NCBI GenBank assembly: GCA_963920705.1
Contig: OY987237.1
Span: 13,918,601-13,982,600, forward strand
DNA from: Odiellus spinosus
Lineage: Eukaryota; Arthropoda; Arachnida; Opiliones; Phalangiidae
DNA: 64,000 nt
Direction: 5' to 3'
Shown here: in pieces, positions 37,171-50,000 of the stretch
How the letters are laid out: each line of letters starts with the position of its first letter
How positions within the stretch are numbered: the stretch's first letter is position 1
The notes under the pieces: model-generated
Seen by the model: the letters and a program-made list of their open reading frames with translations, nothing else
Told to the model about the DNA's origin: nothing
Databases searched by the model: none
Translations under genes and position numbers: made by a program

Positions 37171-39407
37171 CCGTCCAAGAGATACGTTTTGAAGGGGCCC
37201 GACACATAGGTCTTAACGAATTTAATATAACCTAAACATAAATATTCAATCCATCCCCAAACAATTTTGGAAGTCTAACCTATCAATTCCCCAGAAAGTG
37301 TCGGATATTTAGTCCCTAATGCGCGGCAAACTATTGATTCATCATAACTTCAAATCCTACGAACCATGTTATTCTCGAGTTACCAATATTACCAAATTAT
37401 ATACTGATTATAATTATTTTAATTTTCTTTTTTCATTGGTTATTATAAATCGAGCGGGTATTTTCTTTACCGGAAACAAATTTCAGATTGGGTTCCCCGA
37501 AGTAATTCGAACAGTGCCATCTCGTATATCAGAACCTTCTAAGGGTTCGCGTATCTGAAAAGGCAAAAGCCGAGAGGAGTTTTGGGTGTTGGGCGCTTGT
37601 GCGGGTGGCCTGTCGGCGGCGGGATTCCCCGCTTAACGAGCTCCGGTATTTAATAAACTGGGGCTCGGTTTGTGACAGCCCAAATTAGACGAGGCATTTC
37701 GTAATTGTACTAACGGGTAGCGGGCGCAGCGCGCCAGAGAGAGAGAAAGTGAGAGTTGGACAGCCCTCCAACCATTTCCAAGACCCACAGCTAGAGGGAG
37801 GCTTTGATAAAACCAAATATCGGGATCAAGATTCTGAGGAGAGGCTTCGCGAATCCCGAAAGATGTACAGGGAGGAAGGACGAATAAAGATATATTATAA
37901 AATACGGGGGTGGAGCTGGTAGAAACTGGTATTATAAAAAATAAACCACTTTCTTATTTCTAAAAATAAAAAAACTTAATTTACAATTGCGTAAACCGAT
38001 AAAAACTGTTAAAAATTACAACTATGAGGCTTTATGTCCAAGGTATCAACTTTGAAATGATTGTCAGAAATTAATTTAGTTAAACTAAACTAACCTAACT
38101 TTCCTCAAGCCATTTCGATCATTTGAAAATCGATCAATTTGAATAGCTGTAGCATGAATAAATTTTAATTACTCCTAGGTTTTGATCCAAACTAAGCCTA
38201 TTCATAGAAATATCAACATTGATTTAAAATTAACATATTGGTTAGTAGTTCTTATTTTACTACAATAAATAAATGACGGAAAATTTTAGAAAATTTGTGG
38301 CATAATCATATACATAATATATACATTATGATTACTGAAATTCCTCTTACTTTGTTTCAGTTAATTACCTTTGACAGGGACCACAGCTGTTCGAAACAAT
38401 ATTTCCTTTCACTTAAAGATAATTTAATTAACGAAAGTATAAACTAATTTAACTTAAAATGCTTGTTAAACATCTTAAAATAGGAGTACTTTTCAGCTTT
38501 TCGAATTTTGCTAACGTCGCTCTTAAACGTTGGCGTTCCCAACCGACCGACAGACATACATACATAGAAAGATAATTATACTTATATAGGGTTAATTTAG
38601 CGCCACATACCGGAGTGTACCGCCTCCATAGAAAATACATTAGCGGTAGCCTACCGACATCTTCAGTATACGTACGATCCATTAACTGTATTCAGTTTCG
38701 GAGGTTGTTTACGATTTAGCGGGGTCATAATGTCCCCCCTGCAGCTTGACATAGTTTCCCGCCTAAATTTTGGGGGCGGTTTGGTCATGGGAAAGCGATA
38801 CTCATTGATACTTTTATGAAAAGGGCATTTTCAGCCCCGTCCGATATATAGGGTCCTCCAAAAATTGCCAAGTGTAGTGTTCACGCGTCATAAGGGTCCT
38901 TGACATTTTTATAAGCAACTGGAAACACACTTTAATATTAAATTCGGGGAGTCTTCCCTCTTGAAGGAAAAAAATAAAAATACATATTGCATATTTGGGG
39001 ATCATATACTTTTTAAATTGAATTTTGGGAATTTCGTCCCGTCTTAGTAACATTAATTCTTTCAAAGTTAGGTACAAGTACCTGTAGAAGAAGGCATTCT
39101 TCGTATAATTTACAAATCTCACAATAATAATATTTAAAATTCTCTAGGTAAGTCTGTCTGACGGTAGGGAACGCTAAAATGTACACTCAGAGTTAGATAT
39201 GTTAAACATCATTGCAAACTCCGCTTGTGTTTTTATTTCAAAACACGCGACGAATATTTATTTCAATAAACAGAAGGTTCATCGTATCGTGGATAAAGCC
39301 TATTTTCAATCGTTGATTAAGCCTAACAAGATAACAAGAGGGTAACCTTTTGCAACGTTTTAAATATCCACTTTTTGTAACTCGAAACCTGATAACGTGG
39401 GTTAAAC
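37171..39407. other. Gene-free stretch with GC-richer patch at 37.55-37.88 kb
   Basis: The patch (GGCGGCGGGATTCCCCGC, GCGGGCGCAGCGCGCC, then a GAGAGAGA run) resembles an unmethylated promoter or a 5' UTR. No ATG with a donor and no domain could be attached to it. A minus open frame at 38814-39122 faintly recalls a Tc1-type transposase end (QFLED) but is too weak to call. Confidence 0.4.
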
Positions 39408-39744
39408 CAGAAGCCGATGAAACCCTCCTTTGAAGTCTATTACTCCCGGGTCTTGTCTACCCCTCTCTGTACGGGTTATTCTCAAAAGGCGCGATCCGTA
39501 CGCCTCCTAATGGTAGATGTTTTCGGAGCGGGAGCTCGTCGAGCGAATATCTCTAGCAGCCTCGGAGTTCGTCCAAAAAACGTCGTCGTTTGTGGAGAGA
39601 GAGAATTTCCAATTTTCCGTAGACAGGGGGGATGAAGTAGGACCCCTTCTAACTCGTAAAATTGGGAATTTTACCCATACAGAGAGGAGCGCTATATGGA
39701 ACATTGGAGTAGTAGACTTCAAAGGAGGGTTTCATCGGCTTCTG
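39408..39744 (-). mobile_element. MITE family B, copy 6 (no target duplication)
   Basis: 337 bp, inverted, with both ends intact. The flanks GTTAAAC and TAACTAG do not match, unlike all other copies. This fits recombination between two copies, or deletion or conversion after insertion. Confidence 0.95.
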
Positions 39745-40845
39745 TAACTAGTAAATACATAAAAACATGATAGAAACTACCCACATTTTTGTTCGTTAAT
39801 TTACAGTAAATTAAATGTAATATGATCTTTGTTTTCTTAATTTCTCTTAATATTTAATTGCTTTAAAATTAATAAATTCAGTACTAATTCCTTAAATGGA
39901 GGGTGAAGAGGAAAATCAAATAATTTGTAAAACGATTCTACGGATAAAATACTAAATTTTCTTTTATCTAAAATGGACACTAATTATACACCTTGTCTAC
40001 CATTTTGTGTATAGTTAAGACAAATAGTTAAGGCAAATAGTTAAGAAAATAGTCCTTATAAAGGGGTGGTGTATTTAAATGCAAAGCTTGTAAACAATAT
40101 TTCACAATTTCGAACTAAAATTCATTCGCTTGAATTCTTTCAATAATAAACTACGCAGCTGTAAAAGTTTACGTGGAAAGCAAAGTTTCGGGTTGTCATT
40201 CTGTGAATTCAAAGAATCTTTGATAGGAATACGTATAGGCACTATATATAAATATATATATCATTAAAATTTTCCCCACCGACGATTCTAATGAGGTAGC
40301 GGGTCGAAAGATCGGCTACAGTATTGGAAGGGCCAGCGACTCAACACAGTCACAATATCGAAATCGTAAATCCCCTTTAATCAGATTAAGGCACGCCTCG
40401 GCTCATAACTGACGCTATTAGGCCGATTTGACTCTCATCATACACGGATTAAGAGCAACGGAGTAGAGAAATAGAGAGAACCAGCGCCGAACGCACCGGG
40501 CCTGAAAGTGATCGGATTGCTCGAAGACTCGAGCTTGCTTCGGCTATATACCAAAACTAGAAACCTTATTGGAAACGGGAGGAAACGCAAACAGTTCAGT
40601 AAACCGCGTCACTCGACACTAAGTTTTCAACTAGTTCCTAGTAGTACGTAACGTTGGTATCAATGTCAAACAAGTAACGCAAAGACTATATGGTTTATCC
40701 AAGAAGCGATGGTGAATAAGGTTCGAAAATGCGTATATTGCTTGGGTATGGACTTAAAGACCGAGTGTGAGGTACATATTCAAAACAACATATTGAGTTT
40801 ACCTCCAACATTTGCCATTTTAACCGGTTATTGGAAATTTGTTCT
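39745..40845. other. Gene-free stretch
   Basis: No gene supported. Confidence 0.4.
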
Positions 40846-40852
40846 ATACAAC

Positions 40853-41191
40853 CAGAAGTAGATGAAACCCTCCTTTGAAGTCTATTACTCCCTGGTCTTG
40901 TCTACCCCTCTCTGTATGGGTTAGTTTCAAAAAGCGCGATTCGTACGCCTCCTAACGGTAGATATTTTCGGAGCGGGAGTTCGTCGAGCGAATATCTCTA
41001 GCAGCCTTGGAGTTCGTCAAAAAAAACGTCGTCGTTTGTGGAGAGAGAGAATTTCCAATTTTCCATAGACAGGGGGGTATGAAGTAGGACCCCTCCGATC
41101 TCGTAAAATTGGGAATTTTACCCATACAGAGAGGAGCGCTATATCGAACATTAGAGTAGTAGACTTCAAAGGAGGGTTTCATCTACTTCTG
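40853..41191 (-). mobile_element. MITE family B, copy 7 (both ends share a variant)
   Basis: 339 bp, inverted. Flanks ATACAAC and ATATAAC agree at 6 of 7 bases. Both terminal repeats read CAGAAGTAGATGAAACCC where all other copies have CAGAAGCCGATGAAACCC. Confidence 0.95.
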
Positions 41192-41910
41192 ATATAACTT
41201 CATAAGTTAAGGTCACGACTGCAGCGAAATCAGTTTGAAACTGGTTCCCGAAGCACGCAGTTTCGAGAAATCGATTCAAATCGATTCAAGAAAGATTTCT
41301 GCTTACAACACTGCAGAGAAATGTTTTGACTCGTGGTCTGAATCGAATTAGAGGTCTAATATGGATGCAGATAATACAATAGACAAATATCTTAATAGCA
41401 GGGACGGAAATAAGCACAAGTCACTGGTCATTTGTCCGATAAATTTTCAAAATGTCCGATAACTTTTTATCTTTAAGAGGGGGTCACTGGACAAATGTCC
41501 GATAAAAAAAAAGTACCTTTTCAGTACAGGAAATGTAGCATTGTCCGGTAATTTTGTTAAATGTCCGATAACTTTTGAATTTTTTAAGGGGGGTTACTGG
41601 ACATTTGTCCAATAAGAAAAATTTCTTATTTCCCTCCTTGCTTAATAGATGGAGATAGATAACAAAATCTGGCATTAAAAGCGTTCTCTAACGATAAACA
41701 GTTGCAAAAGAACCAACAAAACTTTGCGCATGCTTGCTAGGGTTAGAGCATAGGTAGACGAGCGCGTGGTTTTTGTTACTTCTTACTTTTGCCGTAAGAG
41801 GACGCTTATCAATGCAAGGTTTTGTAATTAATTAAGGTAGGTGTCCAGTGTTAATAATCCTAGATTGGAAGCCCGATTCAGTTTCAACAACAATGCAAAA
41901 GGGGAATAGA
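41192..41910. other. Gene-free stretch with TGTCCGATAA duplication
   Basis: Two imperfect copies of a block of about 110 bp (41427-41520 and 41536-41615), each with ATGTCCGATAACTTTT then GGGGG/TTACTGGACAAATGTCC. Motif E copy 6 lies at 41788-41810. Confidence 0.5.
41788..41810 (+). repeat. Dispersed motif E, copy 6
   Basis: TTGCCGTAAGAGGACGCTTA; it is followed by AAGGTAGGTGTCCA, a second block also found after the copy at 51979 (AAGATAGGTATCCA). Confidence 0.55.
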
Positions 41911-41917
41911 GTAATGG

Positions 41918-42233
41918 CAAGAATTCATTCAGGTTCCATAAGAATATGGGAGGGCCGCGATTCAAAAACCATCCTCCCAAACTTTGTAGCAAAAGTTCGT
42001 CCGCTTCGAATCGATTTTTCAAGTAAATCGCTCCTGACATCTATAATTTACCCACGCCACTAACGACCTTGACATAATATTTTGGGTAATAAAAATGGAG
42101 CCGACCGAAAAAAGATCTAAGCGTACAAATGTAGGGAAAATTGCGGACGAACTTTTGTTACAAAGTTTGGGAGGATGGTACCAGAGGCTAAAGCTATGCT
42201 CCCATATTCTTATGGAACCCGAATGGATTCTTG
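41918..42233 (+). mobile_element. MITE family D, copy 2 (complete)
   Basis: 316 bp with terminal inverted repeats of at least 35 bp (consensus CAAGAATYCATTCRGGTTCC) and further inverted blocks inside (ATCCTCCCAAACTTTGTARC). Perfect 7-bp target duplication GTAATGG (41911-41917 and 42234-42240). No coding capacity. Confidence 0.92.
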
Positions 42234-42240
42234 GTAATGG

Positions 42241-42905
42241 CGCTTCCTACAGAACTATTCATTGAATTCGAGACACCTGGCGTTAGTTTTCTGACGTGTG
42301 AACTTTAAGCGTCCATTACAATGTTTCTATCCCTTACCCATTCGGATTTATTGGGTGAACTATCCCGTTTAGCGTCGGTACCCCTCACGTTCTACATTTA
42401 TTCCCTATACTCGGACTGGAAGCGGATTAAGATGAGGGCTAAGTTTAGGATTTGTAAGCCGATGTTGATGGTCAAAAATGATCGTTAATTTTATATAGCT
42501 TTTTCCTTTTTTTTTTAACTTTGTCCTCTTGCTTCCAATTTCGAGTGATAGCTTTGGAAAATTGACGGAAGAGTTAATTTCAAACTTGATTTATTTTCCG
42601 TTAAAATCCGCGTTGGTGTGATAGCCGTATTAGTTGTTTTGGAGGAGTTAGGGACCTCCTAACTAGGGTTACAGCGGCGGAAATAACATTTTTGAAGTAA
42701 ATATAAAATGGTTGTTCTAACTCGATTTAACTCATAATTTCAATGGGAAATATATTATCTGACAATTAAGCAAATTACGAGTTTGGGATTTCATTAGAAT
42801 TGTTTTAAATGAAAAGGAAAAATTTGTATGCCTGAATATTTTCTACAATAAAAATGTAATTTCTCATAAAGTGAGACTGTCACCATTTGTTTCGAAGGTG
42901 TATGC
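42241..42905. other. Gene-free stretch
   Basis: No supported feature. Confidence 0.45.
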
Positions 42906-42912
42906 ATAATAT

Positions 42913-43251
42913 CAGAAGCCGATGAAACCCTCCTTTGAAGTCTACTGCTCTAATGTTCGATATAGCGCTCCTCTCTGTATGGGTAAAATTCACAATTTTA
43001 AGAGGTCGGAAGGGGTCCTACTTCATACCCCTTGTCTACGGGAAATTGGAAATTCTCTCTCTCCACAAACGACGACGTTTTTTTTGACGAACTCCAAGGC
43101 TGCTAGAGATATTCGCTCGACGAACTCCCGCTCCGAAAATATCTACCGTTAGGAGGCGTACGAATCGCGCTTTTTGAAACTAACCCATACAGAGAGGGGT
43201 AGACAAGACTCTGGAGTAATAGACTTCAAAGGAGGGTTTCATCGGCTTCTG
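42913..43251 (+). mobile_element. MITE family B, copy 8
   Basis: 339 bp. Perfect 7-bp target duplication ATAATAT (42906-42912 and 43252-43258). Confidence 0.95.
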
Positions 43252-43258
43252 ATAATAT

Positions 43259-44619
43259 TCTTAATTTTCTCATACTTTTATAAACCCTTATTCAAAAAGG
43301 TTAGGAGTTTTTATGAAACTTGAAAATTAACTAGGTTTTTAACGAGTCTAGTCCAGCTATAAGTATCAAGATTTAATATAAATTCCAAATATCTATGATG
43401 TGATGACATGATATTTCGGATTTTTTTTTTTTTTTTTTGAAAAATTTCGATTGTAAAACAATAATTTTTACTGTTGCTGTAATTTTTAACGATCTTTCCG
43501 AAAATTCTACACAATTTTCATTTGAAACTCGTGAAAAATTCTTTACAGACTCACTTCATCTATAACCAAAAGTAAATATATGGTTGCAAGGGTTATCGCG
43601 TATTCTGAGGTACGAAATAAAATATGAAAAATTATTTTTCGTTTAAATCTCCTTTTAAAGAATATCTAGCATACCTAACAGAAAAATCAAAGCAATCTTA
43701 TTGGGGTCACACTGTCATAACCTCGAAATCTGTCTTATATGAAAAATGATTCCAATTTTTCCGGAAATACGAAATTCAAATAATGTAAGGTGGTCAAACG
43801 CTGATACGATAAAAAAAAATTTAAAACCTTCAATGATTTCTTTTTAAATATTTATATTCGATATGAAAAATGAGGTCCGAATGATATTCTAACGCTCACA
43901 AAGAATTGTAGGGTATACGTGTGAATCCCAAACGAAATATCAACCGTCCCGAAATAAAGGTCATAAATCAGTTGCTTATGAAAACCTTATATTTTTAAAA
44001 GTAGATCATTACGATAACCGACCTCAAAAGCTCAAACTCAAATCAAACAAAATCGGAAAATGAGAGAGAAGTTCCTACGTTTCTTCCCCATTCGAAAGTC
44101 AATAAACCAATGGGTTCCTCATAGGCCTTTTCGTTGAAACTTTAAGAGCTTGGTCTTATTCGCCTTTGGTAGCATTGTCAATTGGGTGCAATTTCAAGGA
44201 CTAATATATAGAGTTAGATTTCTATCGAAACAGTTTATAGTAAAAGGGGGCCTTTTTTCAATCTATACCCAAAGATGGGGTGCCCATTTTATAGGTGTTG
44301 TGTCAACACTGATTCCCCATATGTATACCGTGAGAAGTTATAGGCCCAGTGTTGCCCAAATACAACCAGAACGCGTTTGAGATTTCAACAGGTACAGATA
44401 CTATACATTTAACTATACATTTAAAATTAAAGGTAGAATGAAATAATATTAAAATATGTAGCCTTCAAGTGATAAAGTAGGCTATTAAAAGTCATAAATC
44501 ATTATTATAAGATCAAAACCTATTCGGATCTATTTGATTTTAGGCCTAAAATAAATGCCTTAAAGTTTTCTTTATTAAATATATTTTTGGAAATTTTCTG
44601 GACTTTTATGTTTGTTTCG
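43259..44619. other. AT-rich gene-free stretch
   Basis: Contains a T tract at about 43421-43438 and the repeat shared with 20695-20850. No gene seen. Confidence 0.4.
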
Positions 44620-45170
44620 CTCGTGTAAAAAGTTTGGCGCGAAGACTGATTGCGTTAAATTATTCATTGCGAAAATATTGCGCAAAAATTCAGTGGGTAT
44701 TTGGCGCTTAAATTTCGCGAGTAAAAATATTTGGCGCCAAAATGTCGCACGTAAAAATATTTGGCGCCAAAATTTCGCGCGTAAAAATATTTGGCGCCAA
44801 ATTTTCGCACGTAAAATTATTTGTCGCTAAAATTTCCCGCGTAAAATTATTTGGCGCTAAAATTTCCAGCGTAAAATTATTTGGCGCTAAAATTTCCCGC
44901 GTAAAATTATTTGGCGCTAAAATTTCCCGCGTAAAATTATTTGGCGCTAAAATTTCCCGCGTAAAATTATTTGGCGCTAAAATTTCGCGCGTAAAAATAT
45001 TTGGCGCTAAAATTTCGCGCGTAAAAATATTTGGCGCCAAAATTTTGCGCGTAAAATTATTTGGCGCTAAAATTTCCCGCGTAAAATTATTTGGCGTTAA
45101 AATTTCGCGCGTTAATATATTTGGCGCTAAAACCTCGCGAGTAAAAATATTTCGCGCTAAAAATTTATGT
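44620..45170. repeat. 30-bp minisatellite, about 18 units (TTTGGCGC)
   Basis: From 44701 the period is exactly 30 bp, units TTGGCGCTAAAATTTCCCGC followed by GTAAAATTAT; the units before 44701 are degenerate. Because 30 is a multiple of three, both strands carry long frames that repeat a 10-residue peptide (plus: 44742-45221, AKISRVKLFG type; minus: 44708-45040, APNIFTREIL type). Some units contain the palindrome TTTGGCGCCAAA. I judge it non-coding: no start context, no splice sites, and the frame opens and closes with the array. Confidence 0.95.
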
Positions 45171-46739
45171 TTTAAGCCTAAAATATTGAAGACTTCAAAA
45201 ATTTATTTTAAACTTAACTAATATATTCTGGAATGTTTTATAAACGAATTTATACTTCATGTGATCAAATTATATTAAATAATATTATTGGTTTTCATTA
45301 TTTCATGCTTCCTTTAATAAAATTGCACACAGTTTTGACGGAAGCATATTTTTGCACGTACAGCAAACTCAAATTGAATCAGGATCATAAAACTTTGGGC
45401 TCTAACAAAGTTAAGGTTAGAATTTACCGGAAATTTCTTAAACTATAAGCCTATGCTCTTGCGTATCTGATACAAATAGTTACTTCAAGATAGGATAGAC
45501 TCTGGTCTCGTAGGAATTGAAAATTCAAACCAATTCTATCGTTGGGCCTCAAACGTAACGGTATAAACGGCTTCAAGCCTTTCATTTTATCACGAACAGT
45601 AACAGTTAATAGGTTAGTCTCATGTTTAGTGTGCAATAAAGGCTTAGGACTTGGCCTATAGCGGTAAATCTACCATAATATATTTGAATTCGAATAGTTC
45701 TTACAAAATGGGATGGTTTGTAGAGGCCCTTAGGGTCCCTTTTGAGATAGTTTAGGGGTTAAATCAGGGTACACGTGCGGGTATATTCTATAAAGACACA
45801 ATTGTGTGTATTTAGGGCGGAATTTGCATGAAGAAGTCATCAGTATTTTCAATAATTTGACACCTTTGAATTTATATATTTTACTCTAAATATCATTAAC
45901 CCCAATTATTTAGTAATAAAGTTTAAGTATTGTTATAGAAATGCTAATCATGGCCTTAGATTATAAATTGTAGTAGTTAGAACACAACTGTAAATTGCTC
46001 CTTCTCATCCTATGAAATTGATGACTATGGTTTAAGCTCAATTTACATCGAATGGTAAATCAAAAACATGTCTTCCATGTTCACAAACAAAAACATCCAT
46101 TGTGAAAATACGTGGCAACACTTTTCACACCTTAAAACGTAGCAGCATAGTTCACGTGTTAAGAAAACGTGTACTCCTTAAATACAATTATACAAACAAA
46201 ATTTTACCCTCCAACTGTGGGGCAAATAATCCAATTAACATGAATAATTTTACCCCATGTTCTTCCCCTAAATTTGATTTTTACTCGGTTAACACATTAA
46301 ACAAAAATAAATACTAAGTGTGAACAGTGGTCAAGTAACCCAAACAAGATTCTTAAAATGTAAAACGACATTACAATCTTTAAAGGAACTAATTAGCATA
46401 GAAAAATTGGTTTTCTAATGAGAACCCATGTCCCTTTCAAGTCTGTATAGACTTTGTGAAGCCGAACTATGTCACGTGTTTCAGAAACTCATTGTTTTTA
46501 ACCCATTTGTCTATACCGTTTGGGTCAAAATCATTTGTGTTTCTTTAGCCCCCAAACTAAAAAAAAAAATACCCTCTTCCAACCCTTACAACAGCTCCAC
46601 ACTCTTAGAGCAATAATGATGTGAAGATAGAAAAAAAAAATCCCCAAGATTCACCAACCTAGATAGACTATATGTAAAGTTTTGACTTGCCTTAGGTTGT
46701 TACTCCTCCCTATTAGTTAGTCTAGAATGTTATCCACGC
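45171..46739. other. AT-rich gene-free stretch
   Basis: No gene supported. Confidence 0.45.
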
Positions 46740-47000
46740 CTCCCACGATGCAAGAAGGAAGCCCAAGAGTAGGATGTGTCCTATAGGGATCCACAAATCT
46801 CCGCCCAGTTGGAAGAGAGAGAGAGTGAGAGACGTTTTTAGGATGCTCAGAGGCTGAGGTTGAAACGATGGTTTCCTCGTCAAACCCGAACAGTTCCGGT
46901 TCCAGTAGGGTCTCTCTGATTTAACCTCGTGCCCAAGGGAACAACGGTTTTACTCGACCAGTTAATGCCCGTGACCTCCTGAACAAGTAAAGTTCGGAAA
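46740..47000 (+). promoter_or_regulatory. Probable promoter / 5' UTR of the RFX4-like gene
   Basis: Less AT-rich than its surroundings, with a GAGAGAGAGTGAGAG run at about 46818-46832. It leads directly to the proposed start ATG at 47001, so it probably holds the transcription start and 5' UTR. No TATA box or initiator could be fixed. Confidence 0.4.
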
Positions 47001-50000
47001 ATGGACCACGACAGCTCCAATTGTAAGTATCAAGTTGTCCGATTTAATTTGTTCGAAAATTCTGAAATTTAAAATTTAATATTATTATTAGTTTTAAGTA
47101 TTTAAATGTATTGTAATTAACTAAATTAAAATTAAAGCGCTGAAAGATATGATTACAGTTATTGTGAGCTTCAAGTATAGTACAAATGATCAAGTTATTA
47201 GTTTTCCCGCCAAATTTTCAAATTGTTATATTATAATAACTTTCGTAAAGTCTGAACATCAATTACACGATTATTTAACCGATTCCAGCCTTTGGTAATG
47301 CTAAATACGTACATCGCTTTAGTACAGTCAAAGCTACAGGCTAGGTTTTACATAGATTGCATTGATCACGCAACCACTCGCTAAATTTTTGGATCGAAGT
47401 CTCTAAAATTATTAATACCAAACCTAATTTATCAATACTACAAATAAAAACAATAATTTATGTTAATTAACTTATAATTATTACTAAATTATACATGATT
47501 AACAAATATTTTTACCATGAAAGCGAACACAACGGCATGAAGCCGTGTTGGCGAACTAAGCGGCTATCCACGTTGACGAAAAATGACAAATTGGCAAAAA
47601 AAAAAAAATTTCACTCCTTCCGTAATTATAATTGCCTTTCTGCGCAGGTTCTCGCGCACATAATTGTTCTATACGAAACGGAAGGATAACCTTGGGGTTT
47701 TTTTTTTACTTTTAAAAGAAAGGTTTTTAATTTTAATTTCTTATCGAAACCAAAGTTTTGAATTGTAAAATTTAGATGTTTTTAATCTACGATAATTAGT
47801 ATTTGATTTAAATTCGCAATGAATAACATAAAACTTAAAATGAAGAGCACCGAAATCGGGCATCATGTATAAAGATTACTAAAATCGGGGATCATGGATA
47901 AAGAGTACTAAAATCGGGGATCATGCATAAAGTGATAATTACAATAATTCCGTTCAAGCAGAGGTATATAATAACCCCCTTCGGGGGGAAGTATGAAAGC
48001 CCCTATACTACCAATGCTAAAAATCACGAACAACAAGAGCCCGCTGCTGACTATCTAGGCCACTAGCTCGCGCTGGACTTTTCAATGTCGCTACTCTAGT
48101 AAATGGTCTTTGTATAAACAAGACGGCTCGATTTGTGTTTAGAACTTCCTGTCTCGGGAGTCAGGCTGTCTGTTAAAATGGAGTCGAAGGTTGACTTCGG
48201 CTCGCTAGTTCCGGAAGTGCGCGTAGGGAAAATTTAGTGAGGTTCAAAATGGTATAACTATTTTTTGGGAGTAAAGCGGTGTGTCGATCCGCCGCGACTT
48301 ACGCCGGGCACTCGTTGTACGTCGATTTTGCCTACCTTTCATACTTCCCCCCGAAGGGGGTTATTATATACCTCTGGTTCAAGGCATAAATTTTATTTTT
48401 ATTCAAACGGCATGATGTTTTTAAAGTGTTGAAATAATTTGAGATATAAATTACCATTTGGGTTTGAAATTTTTACTCATTCCGAGACGAAGTAATTGTT
48501 GTAATTTGACTGATTTAAAGTGATTACGTAACTTAGTACGCGTTTGGCATTACCAAAGGCTGTTATTAAAGTACATACTTGAGCAATTTATTAATGGTTA
48601 TGGTTCCATGATAATATGACTCTTAGGCTCTCAGGGTTATCCCTAAAGCAATAAGTAGCTTAAAGAGCCTCTTACTTTAATCAAAACATAACTAAACCCC
48701 GTAATAATATAATAACCAGTAACTTTCCTGAGCCTTATCTATTGTAAAATCAAAACCACATCCTCCCAGCCATTCTATCACGATCCAGTTATTTACTATA
48801 ATAGTTAAAGGTCAAGTAAGACGTAATTTCTGATAGTTACCGAAAAAAAGAGGTTAACTATATTGTTAAGTTTGCCGATTTTGTCAGTAATTTTCCAAGA
48901 TGATTAATCGAGTTATGAAACTTTGTATTTAAACAATAGCAGACGATACAGAATATAAGCAACCGATTTCCACTGAAATTAAGGCTTAAGCCTAACTTCG
49001 AATTGATTGGGAATAACTTAGATTTTAAAATAAACGATTGAAAAATAATTTCTGGTTAATTTTACCCCTAAGCCTAATTCGTGGCTGTTTCCGTTTGAAA
49101 GTAAAGAAGGCGATTTTGGCGGGAACTTTAGGTTACAATTGTGCGCCTCGAGGGCGCGAGAATCTTTAATTGGCTGCAAACTCGGGTAAATGATGATTGG
49201 CTATTGAATTATTTTGAAATTTAAATAGTTTTAAGATTTGTTTTTATTGATTTTGAGTGGAAAATATTGATATACATATTTAGAGATTAGTTTTAACTTT
49301 CAAATGATCTGATTAAACAAAATTATGAAGAATTACTAATTTTAAAAAGAGGTTTCCTAATACATTTAAGATATTTTTCAACACACTTGCCCTTTTAAAA
49401 TAGGTAGGGGATATTCCCCCGAGGCCCGTGTAACCAGGTAGGGGAATAAATTGTATTGGTCATAGATATAATGAAAAAGACGAACCATTTTTCAATAGAG
49501 TAGGGAAAACCCCTATTCATTGGATTATGTAAAATTTAACGAAGCGAACTTTATCCTATATGGGACGGTCTATGAGACCACATTTTTCGTCGTATTTTAA
49601 GGTCAGAACCAGTCTAGATTTTCAGTGAGTGCAAAATGGTTCCCTTTAAAGCTGTGACATAATTTATTTGGGGTGTATGGTAACAGTAGCTTTCTAAATA
49701 TTGAAGCCAAATACGTTCCTTACTACAATTCTGTTCAAGATAAGTTTACAATATGAGAAAAACTAGGGCGTATTGATACACAATATTTTATCTCACAGGA
49801 CTGAAAATAGTCATTGTCAATTATATATGAAATCTAGTACATGGTTGTAAACACTCCATCTTTTCATCACGTTTTAAGCTAAGTTCTTAAACATGTTTCT
49901 AATTATTTCGATGATAAAATGTGAAATGTGGGTACTTGTAAGTTTGAACGCGTTGAAAACTGATCTATTTTTTAACATATGACCAGGGAATTTTTTTTTT

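Noticed and set aside
36734-37207. Three overlapping minus-strand frames of 91-157 codons
   Set aside because: Produced by the 29-bp repeat, which has no stop in any minus frame.
38814-39122. Possible Tc1/mariner transposase tail (QFLED)
   Set aside because: A single short resemblance without the surrounding catalytic motifs or terminal repeats.
44708-45221. 159-codon plus and 110-codon minus repeat proteins
   Set aside because: Produced by the 30-bp repeat; no start context, domain or splice support.
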